Origin: Dryococelus australis
Taxonomy: Eukaryota; Arthropoda; Insecta; Phasmatodea; Phasmatidae
DNA length: 64,000 nt
Direction of reading: 5' to 3'
Assembly: GCA_029891345.1 (NCBI GenBank)
Contig: CM056993.1
Span: 111,962,623 to 112,026,622, forward strand
The notes below the pieces were generated by a model. It worked only from the letters and a program-made list of their open reading frames with translations, ran no database searches and was not told the DNA's origin. Positions 43,740 through 55,779 of the stretch are shown here, in pieces. How positions within the stretch are numbered: the stretch's first letter is position 1; the number at the start of each line of letters is the position of its first letter. The position numbers were made by a program, and so were the translations under genes.

Positions 43740-46387
43740 ACTAACCGTTCAACATTTCTCATGTCCTTCAATGAGCTACATCCCTCTTTCTTTCATCATC
43801 ACTGATGGCCTGTAGTTCCCTTCTTCCTCACTATCTTGCCTCTGCCTTTTCCACCTACCCTTCACCCATCTTGCTACCTTTCTCTGCACCTTTTCCAGTT
43901 CTCGCACCTCCACCTCCACATATGGGTCCCATACTGCTGCAGCATATTCTAACATTGGCCGTATCATTGTGCCATACGCCTTCTCCTTCACCTCACAGCT
44001 GACTCCATTCAGCACCCTTTCCAGCATACCCAGAGCCCTTCTTCCCTTTGCAACCACCCTCTCTACCTGTTTTTTCCACCTGAGGTCTCCCTGCTGTACA
44101 ATCCCTAGATACTTATATTCTGCTGCTTCTTCTATCTCTTGTCCCTCCCATCTGTACATGTCCCTGCTTATCATATTCTTCCTTGTGAACCTCACTACCT
44201 TAGTTTTTCTTACATTTATCTTCATTTTATTTTTTCTGGCCCACAACCATATCTTATCAATGTCCGCCTGCAAATTTCCACCCCCCTCTTCCACCTCAGC
44301 ATATAATACACAATTGTCTGCAAACAATCTGATTTTTCCCCTAATCCCCAAACCCATGTCATTTACCATTATGGTAAATAACAAAGGACCTAGCACACTT
44401 CCCTGTGGTACCCCTGACGTAACCTCCTCTTCCTTCGATATTGCCCTCCCCCACTTTCACCCTCTGCCTTCGTCCCCTGAGGAAGTCCCCTATCCATTCC
44501 ACTACCCTCCTGTCTGGTATCAGCGCCTCCACTTTCCTCATCAATGTCCCATTGGGCACCTTATCAAATGCCTTCTCAAAATCTATGAAGCAGGCATCCA
44601 CCTGCTTCCCCTCATCAACTACCTGCACCAGATCCTCTAATAACCCAGCAAGCTGAGTCTCACATGAGTATCCCCTTTGAAAACCATGCTGGGACTCCTC
44701 CAACCATTTCCTATTGTTCATAACCCTCACCACATACTGCACCACCAGCCTCTCCATTACTTTTCCTGTACTTGGTGTGAGACTCACCGGTCTGTAGCTG
44801 CCAGGCCTCCCTCTATCCTCTCCCTGCTTGTGTATAGGTACCGCCATAGCATCCTTCCAATCTTGTGGTAACTTACCCTCTCCTAAGGATTTTTTAATCA
44901 GCACTTCTAAATATTTCGCCAACTCCTTGCCACCAAACTTTAGTGCTGCATTTCCTATCCCATCTGGACCTCCTGCCTTACTGCTCTCCAAACCCCTAAT
45001 TACCTTTTCTATCTCCCATTCCCTCATCTTAAACTTACTAAATACCCCCCTGAACCCTGTTTTCCCCCTATTCCAACCCTCCTTTGCCTCAAACACTGAC
45101 AAGTACTGTCCTTACAGTATCTTCGATTTTTCTTGGTAATTTGTCACGTGCCTACCATCCCTTCCTGTTAGCAGAGGGATCCCTTCCTCTCCTCCCCTTA
45201 ACCACCTAACATACCTAAACAATTTCCCCCATTCCTTGCCTTTTCTTTCTTCCACCATGTTCCCCAGAAATACATTCTTTGCCTGTTTGATCTTCCTTTC
45301 AAGCTCCCTACCCATTTGTTTCATCATTTCTTTAGATCTTATCATTCCTTTATTTCTCAACTTGGCATGTAATTTTCTTTATTTCTTCTTCATTTTCAAA
45401 ATCTCCTGTCCATAATATGGCGGTTCTCCCCCAGTCCGTAACCTTTTCATTGGCACAAATTTCTCCAACATAACCTCCATTAATCCTCTAAACTCCCTCC
45501 AAAACCCCTCTACACCCTCCTTCATAGACCATTTTTTAAACCTGTCTCTTAGGAATATTTCTGCCCCCTTCTTGTCTCCTCTTCCATACTACCACACCAA
45601 CCTTTGTGCCATTTACACTTCCCTCATGCTGCCAATCCCAATTTCCACAACTGGGATATGATGGTCGCTTATACCATCCAATACTATTGCACCAACTACA
45701 GCATTCCTAGGTCTGACCAACACCACATCCAGCACTGACACAACACCCTCCTCATTCCATCTCGTAGGTGTTTCTACTACCTGGACTAATCCTCTGTTGA
45801 CTAACTGTGCTGCCATTCTCTGCATCATGCTACCCTTTCCTTCTGCACCCTCTACCCATTTCACCCTTTGCATATTCAAATCCCCTGCTACAACAACCCA
45901 CTCACTGCCTGTCCTTTAGTCTATCGACCCTCTCCTTGATCATCACAATTGCCTGCCATCCCTGTCCTGGTGGTCTATACGCTGCCAGAAAAGTAATATT
46001 CCTATTACTACTACTACTCAATTAAATTTCCATTACCTCGACATCCTCACTAACCCATTCTAACGCCTCTTTTAGCCCTTTCCTTACGCACACCATTATT
46101 CCTCCTCCTCTCCCATCCCTGTCTCTTCTGAAGATGGTGAACTTATCCTGCCTACACTCAATGTCTAGTACTTCCTCAGTCAACCAAGTTTCCACAGCTA
46201 CCACTATATCTGCCCCATATCCTTCAACCTTTCCCCAGAAGCCCTCCAGCTTGTTGTACACACTCCTACAGTTCACCACCATTATCTTTATACTAGTACT
46301 CTGCTTTACCATCCTACATTGCTTATCTCCTATCTCCACCCCTGCGGCCTCATCAATGCTATCCTCTCCATTTCTCTCCCCTTCCAT
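43740..46387 (-). pseudogene. LINE ORF2: AP-endonuclease and reverse transcriptase
   Basis: It nicks the target DNA and copies the LINE RNA onto it. The start at 46385-46387 leads to the endonuclease: IKIMVVNCRSVYNKL, then VVAVETWLTEEV and GGGIMVCVRKGL. A later frame holds VLDGISDHHIPVV, the SDH catalytic motif, near 45670. The reverse transcriptase in 44359-45102 has SSKAGGPDGIGN, SYRPVSLTPSTGKVMERLV, QHGFQRGYSCETQL and DFEKAFDKVPNG. The catalytic box at 44309-44327 reads LFADNCVLYAE, so the second Asp is Asn. The thumb (KTKVVRFTRKN) and a helical C-terminus end at about 43740-43776. Frameshifts lie near 46020, 45610, 45360, 45110 and 44390. Confidence 0.88.
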
Positions 46388-46408
46388 TTCCTTGCTTCTA
46401 ACTGATTG

Positions 46409-47926
46409 CTATTTCAACAACTGCTGCTCTGCCCTGACCCTCTCCATGTAGCCAGCTACTTCGCTACCTAGCAGATCTCCTAGAATCCTCTTTCCCTGTT
46501 CTGTCAGGTGAACCTGGTCCTTCCCTACACTTTCCCAGCCTACCCATTTCCTACTATCTATAAATGTAGCCCCCAAATCCTTACACACCCTCTCATTTCT
46601 CTCACTCGCAGTCACTGCCTTACTATAGGATACTCCTTTCCTAACCAGCACACCACTGACTACTGCCCTAGCTCCAGGGAACTTCTCCCGCACTTTCCTC
46701 AGCAATCCCCTGAGGTCCCACTCTACCTCCTGCCTTACCTCCCTATGGGCCAGGTCATTTCCCCCTACATGAATGAGAACATCCTTTGCCACCCTGCTAC
46801 CTTTCATACCACTAACCCTTTCCTCCAAATCCTGGGTATTTGCCCCCAAATGCTGCTTTATATGTAATTTCCTTCCTGATATTCCTCAGCTCCACCCCCT
46901 TTATAATAGAGCTGCCTAGAAAAACTACCTCTTGCTCCCTTCTTACAACCTGTTCCTGCTTTGTGGCTCTTCCACCCATCTGCCTACCCTTGTAACTGGT
47001 CTCCTGCAGCACCCTTGTTTCCCTCCCTTTGGCCAGGCCTCTTCTCTCCCCTGGCCCTGAACTGCCCACTTTCTCCTGCTTGCTGGTCTTTGCTAATCGC
47101 ACACTTGCAAGCCTCAGCATACTGCTTCCTATCTTCTACCACTGCCTATTCCCTGCTTTCTGATTCTTGTTCCTCTATTCCTGATTGCTTCCTGCCTTCT
47201 ACTTTCACCTTATCCCTTGCTACTATTTCTTGCTCCTCTAACCATATTTGCTGTCTTATGTCTCCTACTGCCTTATCCCTTTCTACTGTCTCCAACTCAT
47301 CTATCCTCCTCCTTAATCTTACCACCTCTATCTCTGCCTCCCTCCTCCTCTGCCTTTCCTCCTGCAGCCCTACTTGCATTCTGCGTAACTCTTCCTCTCT
47401 ACTCAGCTTTTCCTCCTGTGGACTGGCTTTCATTTTCCTTAGCACCCCCTTTACATCTTCCAACTCCTCCTCTAACTTATCCACCCTCATTTCTGCTCTA
47501 CTCTTACCCATCTCATTCCTGACCTTTTCCTCCCATCCTCTCAATCCTATGCATCATTTCCCTCTCTTTCCTGCTCATCAAATCTACCATCTCCCCTTTC
47601 CACATCTCCTCCTTAGCCACTTCCATTGGCACTGGCACACCCTCTACAAAGCTTCCCCTCAGCATATCCGAAATCCAGTTTCCACTTTCTCCACTTATTT
47701 GTGTTTCCTTCTCTACCCCTAATTTATTCCCTACCACTGCCACTAAATCCTTTCCCTCAGCACATTCCTCACACTTCCACTCATGTTCCAGTAGTGATCC
47801 CAGTTCCTCCTCCCTGATCCCTATACAGCCAACATGGTACCAGCCACCACACTGGTCGCACTGCACACCACTATCTAACCTTCTCCACACCTTACCACAG
47901 CCCCTACACTTACACCTCCCTACCAT
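46409..47926 (-). pseudogene. LINE ORF1: PHD finger, coiled coil and esterase
   Basis: The start at 47924-47926 gives MVGRCKCRGCGKVWRRL and then CDQCGGWYHVGC and WKCEEC, the Cys4-His-Cys3 ligands of a PHD finger. From 47544 a long Glu/Arg-rich coiled coil follows (VDKLEEELEDVKGVLRKM). The esterase is read in two frames: EVVFLGSSIIKG with the catalytic Ser block, then DVLIHVGGNDLAH and KDQVHLTEQGKRIL with the Asp-x-x-His block. Two or more frameshifts separate the parts. ORF1 binds RNA in such elements; the esterase role is not well known. Its stop lies about 20 nt before ORF2. Confidence 0.85.
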
Positions 47927-48250
47927 TTTTTTACCCTCTCTTAAAAAAAAAATTATTTAATTAACTTAAAACTAAAACTACTCTCCCTTATAAAATACAC
48001 CAAATACCTATGTATACACACACTTTCTTAACTAGCCTAACTTACACCATACACCCTTTACCCTTGTACAATAACAAAGGCCTCGGCCTCGTGCACACAA
48101 TCGGGCACTACTCCCTCCTTATAACTAATTACCACATAAAACACTAATCTTAACTCTAATTATACTTCAAACTACTACTCCACCTATATTTAAACCTATT
48201 GCTAGAACTAATCACAAGCCAAAACATGAAAATACTAAGCCAGTAATCTT

Positions 48251-49227
48251 AATAATTTGCCACCAAAGCCACAATGACAGCTTTTTCTTGTGTTCCGGGC
48301 CAAACGCAATGAAAACTTTATATTTTAGAACCTGAATGTGTGTGCTATCCAGTGATTAAGTTGAAAATGTGTTTGAATCATAGCATTACCTCTCAATTCT
48401 GTTACAAGCTCCATTTGAGCACCAATATATGGTGTACACATCGTGTTCATCTGCAGATTTCATGTCTCATGTATTTTTGCTTCAGTTTAATTATTTACTA
48501 TGTCACAGAATGACTAGTATCATGGACCATATGTCGCCCGCGGGCCGCATATTGAGAATCACTCTACCAGGGCCGTGGGTGCTATGAGCCACTATTTGTG
48601 CCCCAAATCAAAAAAAAAAAAAAAAAAATGCGCTTGGAAGAAGAAATGGATATAGTCAAAGCCTTAATGATGAAGGGGGTTGGGGGGGAGATGGTGACAA
48701 CTGTCAGTGGTCTTGCTTTCTCTCCTTCCTTCCTTCATCGCTCGCTTTGCTCACGGCTGTGTGTTAGACAGAGATGGAGACATGATGCACTACCAAATTT
48801 TCCCACTAGAGGTCAGCCTTCAGAGCAACAGTATCCTACCTTTCTGACAGTAGTCTTGCCACTGACCTGCGGAATTGTGCATTCTGCATTATATTCAAGT
48901 GAGTTGCCCTTACAGAAGAGATAAAGAACTGTTTATGTAACGTTTAAGCCACTTTGCTGCTTTTTCCAATGTGTGACTGTATTTTTACCGTGCTCCATTC
49001 CACTTAATGACTGTAGAATTACCTGCATACAATCCCTTAGTAGACATATTGTTTTTTCATGCACCAATAGCAGTAGGTGGTGCTCTTTCTGGGTTCGTAA
49101 ACTTCGTATAGCATCTTCTAAGTTAATGAGTACATCAAAATTATTTGCATGTACGTGTAGAGGACAGTAAACTAATTAGTAATATGTGCAACTACTTGTT
49201 CAGTGATGTCATTTTTGTAACTATTTG
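48251..49227. other. intron sequence; possible piece of a hAT-like repeat
   Basis: Near 48533 the phrase gtcgcccgcgggccgcat, followed by gagaatcac, resembles ends of common hAT-type repeats. An A run lies at about 48609. No coding similarity was recognised. Confidence 0.35.
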
Positions 49228-49525
49228 AGACTGTGGTGGTGTAGTGGTCGGACTACTTGCCTCCCACCTATGCAAACCTGGTTCGATTACCGGCAGGTCA
49301 CTACTTGACTTTTGCATATGGGAATTATGCTGGATGATGCCGCTGGTCAGCTGGTTTTCTCAGTGATCTCCTATTTTTCCAGTCCTTTCATTCCGGCGTT
49401 GCTTCATACTCACCTTGCTTCACACTCATTGGCTTTCAAGACTTTGATGTTGAAGAGCTGCTCAGATCACTCCACTCCACTTTGTAACTGTTTTTTTGCT
49501 ATCAATGTCATTGGATTTTTTAAAT
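49228..49525 (+). mobile_element. SINE family S1, copy 2
   Basis: The head has an A-box-like segment tggtgtagtggtcggac and a B box ggttcgattacc at tRNA spacing. The body shares ggtcagctggttttctca, ccagtcctttcattc and gatgttgaagagctgctc with copy 1. The tail is tcaatgtcattggatttttt. It ends about 55 bp before dynein exon 2, so part of this SINE forms the upstream intron end. Confidence 0.88.
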
Positions 49526-49580
49526 GAAAACTCAGTGCATGTGAAAAGTCACCTTTGTAACAGTAATGCTCCTAAACCAG

Positions 49581-49714
49581 ATGCTGTGGAGTACCTGCAG
49601 AATGTCAAGCATAAAGTAGCTGAAATGGAGAAAGAAAGTGAGCAACTGAAGACTGACCTTGCCGTATTTGGCATTTTGTTACTAGAACCACAGGGGCTTA
49701 AGAAACTGCGATGG
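49581..49714 (+). CDS. dynein heavy chain, next exon
   Basis: The exon begins after cctaaaccag with AT, completing the Asp codon left by the previous exon. It reads AVEYLQNVKHKVAEMEKESE and then QLKTDLAVFGILLLEPQGLK, and ends with KKLRW before gtgaga, phase 0. In dynein heavy chains this is the helix before the linker, with a conserved ...L-x-x-F-x-I...-P-x-x-x-x-L pattern. I rejected a start at the upstream actcag or taacag, because the first adds residues not expected in the family and the second gives the wrong phase. The polypyrimidine tract is weak near the chosen acceptor. The following intron is only 251 bp. Confidence 0.8.
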
Positions 49715-49965
49715 GTGAGATACTTTACAAGTTTTTTATAACAATAGACATACATTTTGTTTTAAAGTGATGTAGTATTAAAATAAATTTACGATTTTTG
49801 CTTATTACTTTTGTATGTCATATGCAGTTTGTTATTTGAACACATATGTTAAATTTGGTTTGTGATCCATCTCACGCATCCCTGACTTATTAGCCAAAAA
49901 TATTTATGATATATGTATCTCATGGTATTGCCAAAGTGAAGGCATGTTTATGTGATTTATTTCAG

Positions 49966-50079
49966 GACTTGGAGGAACTAGAGATGGTGTGGGATTTGAA
50001 GATGCAGTGGGACATACAGTGGGACTCATACAAATCTAGTTCCTTGTGGACGGTGGAGACTGAAGAAATGGAGATTAAA
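49966..50079 (+). CDS. dynein heavy chain, exon with linker residues
   Basis: A 38-codon exon between tgatttatttcag and gtgagt, phase 0 at both ends. It reads DLEELEMVWDLKMQWDIQWD and then SYKSSSLWTVETEEMEIK. This is the conserved linker segment DLxxLExVWxLxxxWxxxWxxWKxxxF...LxxxxME of axonemal dynein heavy chains, with Trp and hydrophobic positions in register. Together with its neighbours it gives a continuous linker start. Confidence 0.88.
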
Positions 50080-51689
50080 GTGAGTACAACAGACTTTCTG
50101 AATACCACTGAAAATTAAAATACAGTACAATAGTAGTTTGATATTTTTGGGACGAATTCATTAATTTTTTTGTTTTTCAGACTGGAAAATCGCTGTAGTT
50201 GTTAATTAAGCTCTGATTGGTACCGGAATTTAATTTTTGATGTTATCATCAAATTTGGGCTTCTAATATTATCAGTGCTTATAGTTATATTTATTTACCA
50301 TGAATATCACGGGCAAAAAAAAAATATTGTTATGACATGGGGTCAACCGAAAGTAACTCTGCTGTCCAAAATAGTCCTATTGACCTGGGGTTTTGGGTGC
50401 TAACATAAAAAGTAAGAAAGTTGGAGTGGAAGTCAATCACGATCATACATGTCTGAGACTCCTCTTACAAGATTGTATTAATGCTTTCGCAAAACTGTCC
50501 CCACAGCTGCCTGGTAACAGTGATAAGCCATGGGTGTGCAGCCTACTGCCACCCAAGTGAGTACATTACTCTGCCCGTTGATATGAATGTATAAGAAACA
50601 TTATTTTGTCCCAGAGGTCAGTCTGTGTTAGTAAACACCTTGCCTTTCATTGTTCCGTTTCCGCGAATTCGCAGATGAGCAGTTTCTTAAGCTTTGTTTA
50701 GGGTGACTTGAAAAGTGTTTTAGTTATCAGTAGGGCTGATCTGTTAACCAAATTTTTGTTTGGTCCGGTCATTTTTACATAAACTGAAACCAACCTGAAT
50801 TCTCAGAAAAAACCACAAGTCGGGTTTCCTTGCACCGAAGTTAAAACTAACAAATTATTAACAATATACCAAATAATTATTGGAATATATTTTAAATGTT
50901 TTAATTATTTCTGTATTGGTTACATTGGTTTTGTTTGTGATATGTTTCCCGCCATCTTTTGTTGTTAGTTCAGTGTGTGTATCCACAATGTAGTAAACAG
51001 AGGTTATAGCACATGTACTTGTATGTTACTGGATGTGTTACATTTAGAATTCTAATAGGTTATGGGCCCAGAAATGCTCTTTAGCTGTTTAGGTAAGTAT
51101 TGTACCTGGTTTCAGAAAAAATAGTTTTTGTTAATTTTTTTTACCTAGAGCCTAAGCCAGTTTTTAGAAAGTCATTTCAGGTGATAGTGAGTTGGTGACA
51201 TGTTTCTTGAGGAAAGCCACCATGTGTAACAAAAGTACCCCAGATACTCTTCTCAAAATTTTCAATGCATATCAACATATTCTGAAATGTCAGTTTCATT
51301 TTGAACAGCAATTATTTACAGCAGATGTACCAACGGCCATAAAAAATGTACAATTTGAAAAAATTGTTCTCATTTCCAGTAAAATTGAAAGTTTGAAAAT
51401 GGCCACATCATTAAATATTACAAAAAACTATATAGTTTTATGTGATGATGCATGGTTATACGTTATTTGAGGGAGCTGCAATTACTGATTGTATGGCATA
51501 TGTCATGAGTCCTCAGAACAGGATCTATGATGTGGTATGTACTATACTTGTCAGGCATAATTATTAAACAATAGTCATGCTGAGAAGGTGTACGAGACAA
51601 CCATACAAACAACTTGACAGTATGAGGAAGGCCACATAATAGGAACACAAGATACAGAATGGACAGCACACTTACTGTCCATTATTTGA
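50080..51689. other. intron sequence, no gene seen
   Basis: AT-rich. A frame at 51192-51470 (MVTCFLRKATMCNKSTPD...) has no recognisable similarity or splice support. Confidence 0.45.
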
Positions 51690-52290
51690 GTAATTACGAC
51701 CTCAGTCATTCTGTTGGGAGCAACAGATATCTACATTAAGGTACCCATACACAGCAGAAAAGTTCTGGATGACTCGGACAGCAACAACTTTATTAGAGCA
51801 CTGTATTTCTACCAAAATAATTTTTAGATGCCTAGCACAAGCAAACCTGTGGTCCATCCAATCTTTACATGTTGTCCCATAACACCTTAACAAAGTTGAT
51901 TTTTTTTGCAGTATGTCAGCAGAACACAGCATGAAATGCTATGGACTAACAAAGTATTGTCTTTTACAACGAATCATCACAGATGACCACAGGTGGGTGC
52001 TACCGGTAGTCTATGTCTCCATTTACAATGGTTTATCTACCCTACTACTAACATGATTGGAGAGCCTTTACATATAATCACCATTCACCAATAATAATCC
52101 CAGTCATTGCATGGCTCCATGCATAAATTTCCTGGGGCTAAGTACTCAGAAGCCAGTGCTTATCCACACAGATTTAGTTTCCCAAAAGTGTGTACATAAT
52201 TTTTCAACACTTTCATGGCCTGCCTGACTACCCTATTCATCCCCCATCAATCATTTGTGGGGCCAGATGGAACGTCAACTTTCTCCATAT
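51690..52290 (+). pseudogene. Tc1-like transposase fragment
   Basis: The plus strand reads HCISTKIIFRCLAQANLWS, a stretch typical of the second DNA-binding helix of Tc1-type transposases (V-S-x-x-T-I-x-R-x-L-x-x-x-G/N-L). Near the end it reads SPINHLWGQMERQL, the conserved NPIEHLW-type motif before the last catalytic residue. Stops and frame changes separate the blocks, and the catalytic DD is not recognisable. Tc1 transposases move DNA elements by cut and paste; this is a small dead piece within a dynein intron. Confidence 0.55.
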
Positions 52291-52627
52291 TGAAGTTTAT
52301 CTGATTTGGAGTATAATGTGCAACAGTGTGGACAAATCCACTGCAAGATAAGACATGGTGTTTTTCTTGATATAATGTGTTATAATATAAACTCATGTTT
52401 ACAGGCAAAAGGTAATTTGACAAAATAAATTTCTGCCCTGCATTTGTGTCGAAGATGGGTGGAACATCGTTATTATACAATGAAGATGTAATCTCCTTTA
52501 TTTTTTCTTTACCATCACACTCATGAAAATTTTGTATGAATCGGTTTCCTTCTACTGCACAAATTTCTATTACAATGAATGTATTTCTTTTTAGTCTTTC
52601 TATTGTGGTGTCTGTTTGTGGTGTTAG

Positions 52628-52812
52628 GTGCAGCAACTATTTCGGAACCTATCTGTACTATCACGCAAGTTGCAGGATAGGCAATGGGAAGTAGTGGAAC
52701 ACACTCGCTCACATGTGGATGCATTCAGACGTATGCTGCCTCTTATCAGTGACCTCAAAAACCCAGCAATGAAGCCCAGGCACTGGACGAGGGTGAGAGA
52801 GGCAATTGGCAG
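52628..52812 (+). CDS. dynein heavy chain, exon with linker core
   Basis: This 185-bp exon lies between ggtgttag and gtgtgt, starts in phase 0 and ends in phase 2. It reads VQQLFRNLSVLSRKLQDRQW, then EVVEHTRSHVDAFRRMLPLI and SDLKNPAMKPRHWTRVREAI. The motif LISDL-(K/R)-NPA-M-x-x-RHW is a hallmark of the linker of axonemal dynein heavy chains, the lever that moves when the motor changes state. The following exon must start with one base. None was found in the remaining 11 kb, so the gene continues beyond this window. Confidence 0.92.
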
Positions 52813-55192
52813 GTGTGTTTACATAGATTTCTACAATGTTTTTAAAATATGTGACTGATAATTTGATAACTGGAGGATTAGACATCATGTCAAAATCATT
52901 ACTGTTATTGTTATATAAAATTTTATTATGATTGCAACTCAAGGTACCATGTTAAAAATCAGCACATATGTACACATTGCCAGCATTTCTTATTTCTCTG
53001 CTTGTGGTCTTCTTTAGGCCATTACGGGAGATTATACCAGCACTTATACCTACTGATGTCAGGCTAGGGTTTGTAAAACTGCAGTAACATTGATGCAGAG
53101 TCTATCATTGTTTAAATGGAATTTCAGTCTCCACAAGATTTCTATCCATGTTTCTTCCTCATCTATAGCTAGGATAGTCAAAGAGGGAAGTGTTTCTAAT
53201 TATCAGGGATAAGCAGAGGCCCAGTCCCGAGACAAAGCTCTGCGGAACAGGACAATAACCTCATTGTGGCTTCCTTCATACACTAGTTTGTGGTGGCAGA
53301 TCTTCATCTGGTCTCTTGTATATGTTGCAGTGGCTCAATGTTGGGGGTGGGGAATTTGAAGATGGTTGGTTTTTCAATTACCGTGCTGCTCATGGCTTGA
53401 ATCTCTATCATGAGGTCACTGAAACCCGCAAAAAACTTCTCCAGCAGGTGAAAGTATTGTTTAATGACTTTGAGTTGGGGGGTGGAATGATGCAGTGAGC
53501 TTGGTTGCTGACTCAGTCTTATCGGGCCAATTCATATGTTTCCTTAGCTGTTGTGACTTTCTGGCTTTACCCTGCCTGCAGTAGGGATACAGGGGCATGG
53601 AGTCAGGGTTCAGGCCCAAAAGGGTCATTACTATAAGTGGTACGTATACAAGTATAAAACTACCATACTTCTGCTTTGAGTGTTGTCCAATTGGTTTTTT
53701 GGCAATAACCCTTAATCATGTACCACAAGCAGTGTTGTAACTAAGATCTGCTCTTGATTAGAGAAATAGGTCACAGTGAGGTGCTTTCACTCATGCTGCC
53801 AGAAGTATTCTACAAGAGTTCGAACATAGGGTTTGGGGAGCTACTGTATATTTGGGCAAATTTTACACAATTTTCATACCATATTTTAAGTTGAATGTTT
53901 GGAATGCGTAAATTATGTGTGGGAATCGGGAAAACATTTTTTAAAGTGAGGTTATAACTTTAATTAAGTTAAACTGATGTACCCAAAATGTTATTAAAAT
54001 AATGTAGTAAACACTTCCATGTTAACAAATGCTACATCTTAGTAATATATGATGCTAACTTCATGACTTAACCGTTTACATGCCACTGTGCAGTGATTGA
54101 TACGCGCTGGCTGCTGCAAACTTGCAACACTGCACCTGGCTAGACCAATGCGCCGGGATGTATTCTTATGTCCCAATCTACCCTTCCCAGCGAAACAGTG
54201 ATTGTTTTTATTCTGACAGCTTTTACACTTTGGTAGTACGAAATTTTAAGACCACTGATAAAAGTATGAAGCTAAAAAACAGAATTGCAGAATAAATCAT
54301 TCTGAAATATTTGAGGAAAAATTAATTGTTATTGGTGTTCTTGAAGAACTGGTCTGCACCATTATTTTCTTCTCTTGCAACATCACGTGCGTGGAATTGT
54401 AGCATTTCGGTTGACACAGCATTTAAATTTTGCCTGGATGTACTGACCTAGGCATTCTTCAGTGTTAGGAAATATCCCTTGTTTGGGACCCCTGAATGCT
54501 TGTACACTTATTTTAGCATTTTCGAGTTCACCATTTTGTTTTCCTCAATATCTGACATCGCTTTCACTAATGGAAAAGTGGCGGGTAGAAGTACGATCCC
54601 CGTGTTCTTTGGCAAATACAATTCTTTTAACTTGAAACCTGCAGTGTACCTTCCGTACTTTCCCAATGTTAAAGCAACAAAATCACAGATGGTATGGGTG
54701 GCATGGTCAGCAGATTAGTGTGTCTACATAGAGGATGGTGAGGTGTGGGTTGACTGGCAGACTAGTGCAGCTGTACAAGGAGGGGTGGTGGATAGGCATG
54801 GGGGGATGAAGATGTGTGGCTGTCAGTCTAGCACAGCCAATGATACACAGGGTTTGGAGGGGGGTGAAGGGGTGTGGTTGGCTAACTACAGGAACTGAAG
54901 TGTACGGTAGACAGGTGCTCCACCATTCTCCCTGCAGGCATATCTAAAAATAGCTGATTCACTCACCTGCAAAGAGGGGTTGCTGCCTGCTGGCAGGCTG
55001 TGTTCTGTGCCATTTAAAAGCTACAGTATAAATTACACAGAATTTTTATATTTCATGGTTTGGTGATAAAAGGTTACGGTTTACAAATTATGCGGTGGCG
55101 TAAAATATGCGAAAATGTACAGTATAGTTCTCAATATCCTGATTGACTGTGGAATGAGTGGCTTACGTCGTGGCCTCCCTATCACCATAAGG
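52813..55192. other. intron sequence, no gene seen
   Basis: No further dynein exon was recognised. A G-rich stretch of gggtggtgg/gaggggtg phrases lies at about 54730-54890. A candidate exon at 53332-53446 was considered and rejected. Confidence 0.45.
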
Positions 55193-55262
55193 AGGGGCCG
55201 CAGTTGTTTAGTGGTCAGACTACTTTCCGCCCACAGTCACAGTCTTGATAAGATAGTTGGAT
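55193..55262 (+). mobile_element. SINE family S1, head fragment
   Basis: The sequence gtttagtggtcagactactt resembles the A-box region of the SINE copies at 32125 and 49228, with the next part (ccgcccacagtcac) as in the head. The B box and body are missing; it ends where BEL/Pao Gag similarity begins. Confidence 0.45.
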
Positions 55263-55760
55263 GTGGAACTGCGCATTCAGCTTGAAAGCTCGCATGCAGG
55301 GCGGACTAATGATATGCCTAAGGTTTCATTACTTGTAGAGTTTCTGCTTGCAAGGGTCTGTACTATGGGCTGTGCTGTTTATATAGGAGTAAAAAAAGCA
55401 CCAGTCATGTATCCCGTGAAGGCCAACTCTCAAAAAATGTCATGTAACACATCCACCCAAGTCAGTATTTTTAACTAATTCTGAGCATAATCAGTTATAA
55501 CACTGTACTGTCTGTCAGCAGACCACTCATTTCAGTGTATAAATGTTCAGGATTTGTTAATGCCTCACCATTAGAAAGACAGTTAATAGCTCGCAGTAAG
55601 AAATTCTGCTTCAACTGCCTGGGTACAGCCCATACTGTAGTGTCATGTTCCTGAGCTCATACGTGTTTCCAATTCAAACAGATGCATCATACTCTACTTC
55701 ATGTTGATTGCCAATCTAGGCCTAATCCAATAACTCATTTTGAAAATGATACTTGAAGTG
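55263..55760 (+). pseudogene. Gag of the BEL/Pao element
   Basis: The frame at 55257 reads DVELRIQLESSHAGRTNDMP and LLVEFLLARVCTM, the end of the Pao-type Gag core. Downstream, at about 55600, an intact CCHC zinc knuckle is read (KKFCFNCLGTAHTVVSC), followed by a stop and then HTCFQFKQMHHTLLH, the second, Cys/His-containing half typical of BEL/Pao Gag. These knuckles bind element RNA. The N-terminal half of Gag is missing. Confidence 0.82.
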
Positions 55761-55779
55761 TTGATGTTGAGAATGAACA

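Larger units (their letters stand above)
43440..48250 (-). mobile_element. CR1-type LINE with two ORFs
   Basis: A non-LTR retrotransposon on the minus strand. ORF1 has a PHD finger, a coiled coil and an SGNH/GDSL esterase; ORF2 has an AP-endonuclease and a reverse transcriptase. This ORF1 layout is typical of the CR1 group. The whole body is pyrimidine-rich on the + strand, unlike its surroundings, which marks its extent. The 3' end lies near a tatgtatatgtatg-type tail at about 43425-43440. The 5' end is set by the end of the compositional bias and is uncertain. Frameshifts in both ORFs and a catalytic-site change make it inactive. Confidence 0.88.

Noticed and set aside
43969-44640. 223-codon + strand open frame
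   Set aside because: Antisense of the LINE reverse transcriptase, which has clear motifs.
46961-47722. 253-codon + strand Ser/Pro/Leu-rich open frame
   Set aside because: Antisense of the LINE ORF1 coiled coil; its composition follows from the pyrimidine-rich strand.
53332-53446. Possible dynein exon after tatatgttgcag reading WLNVGGGEFEDGWFFNYRAA
   Set aside because: The open frame needs phase 0, but the previous exon ends in phase 2. In the required frame a stop appears. The peptide has no dynein resemblance.
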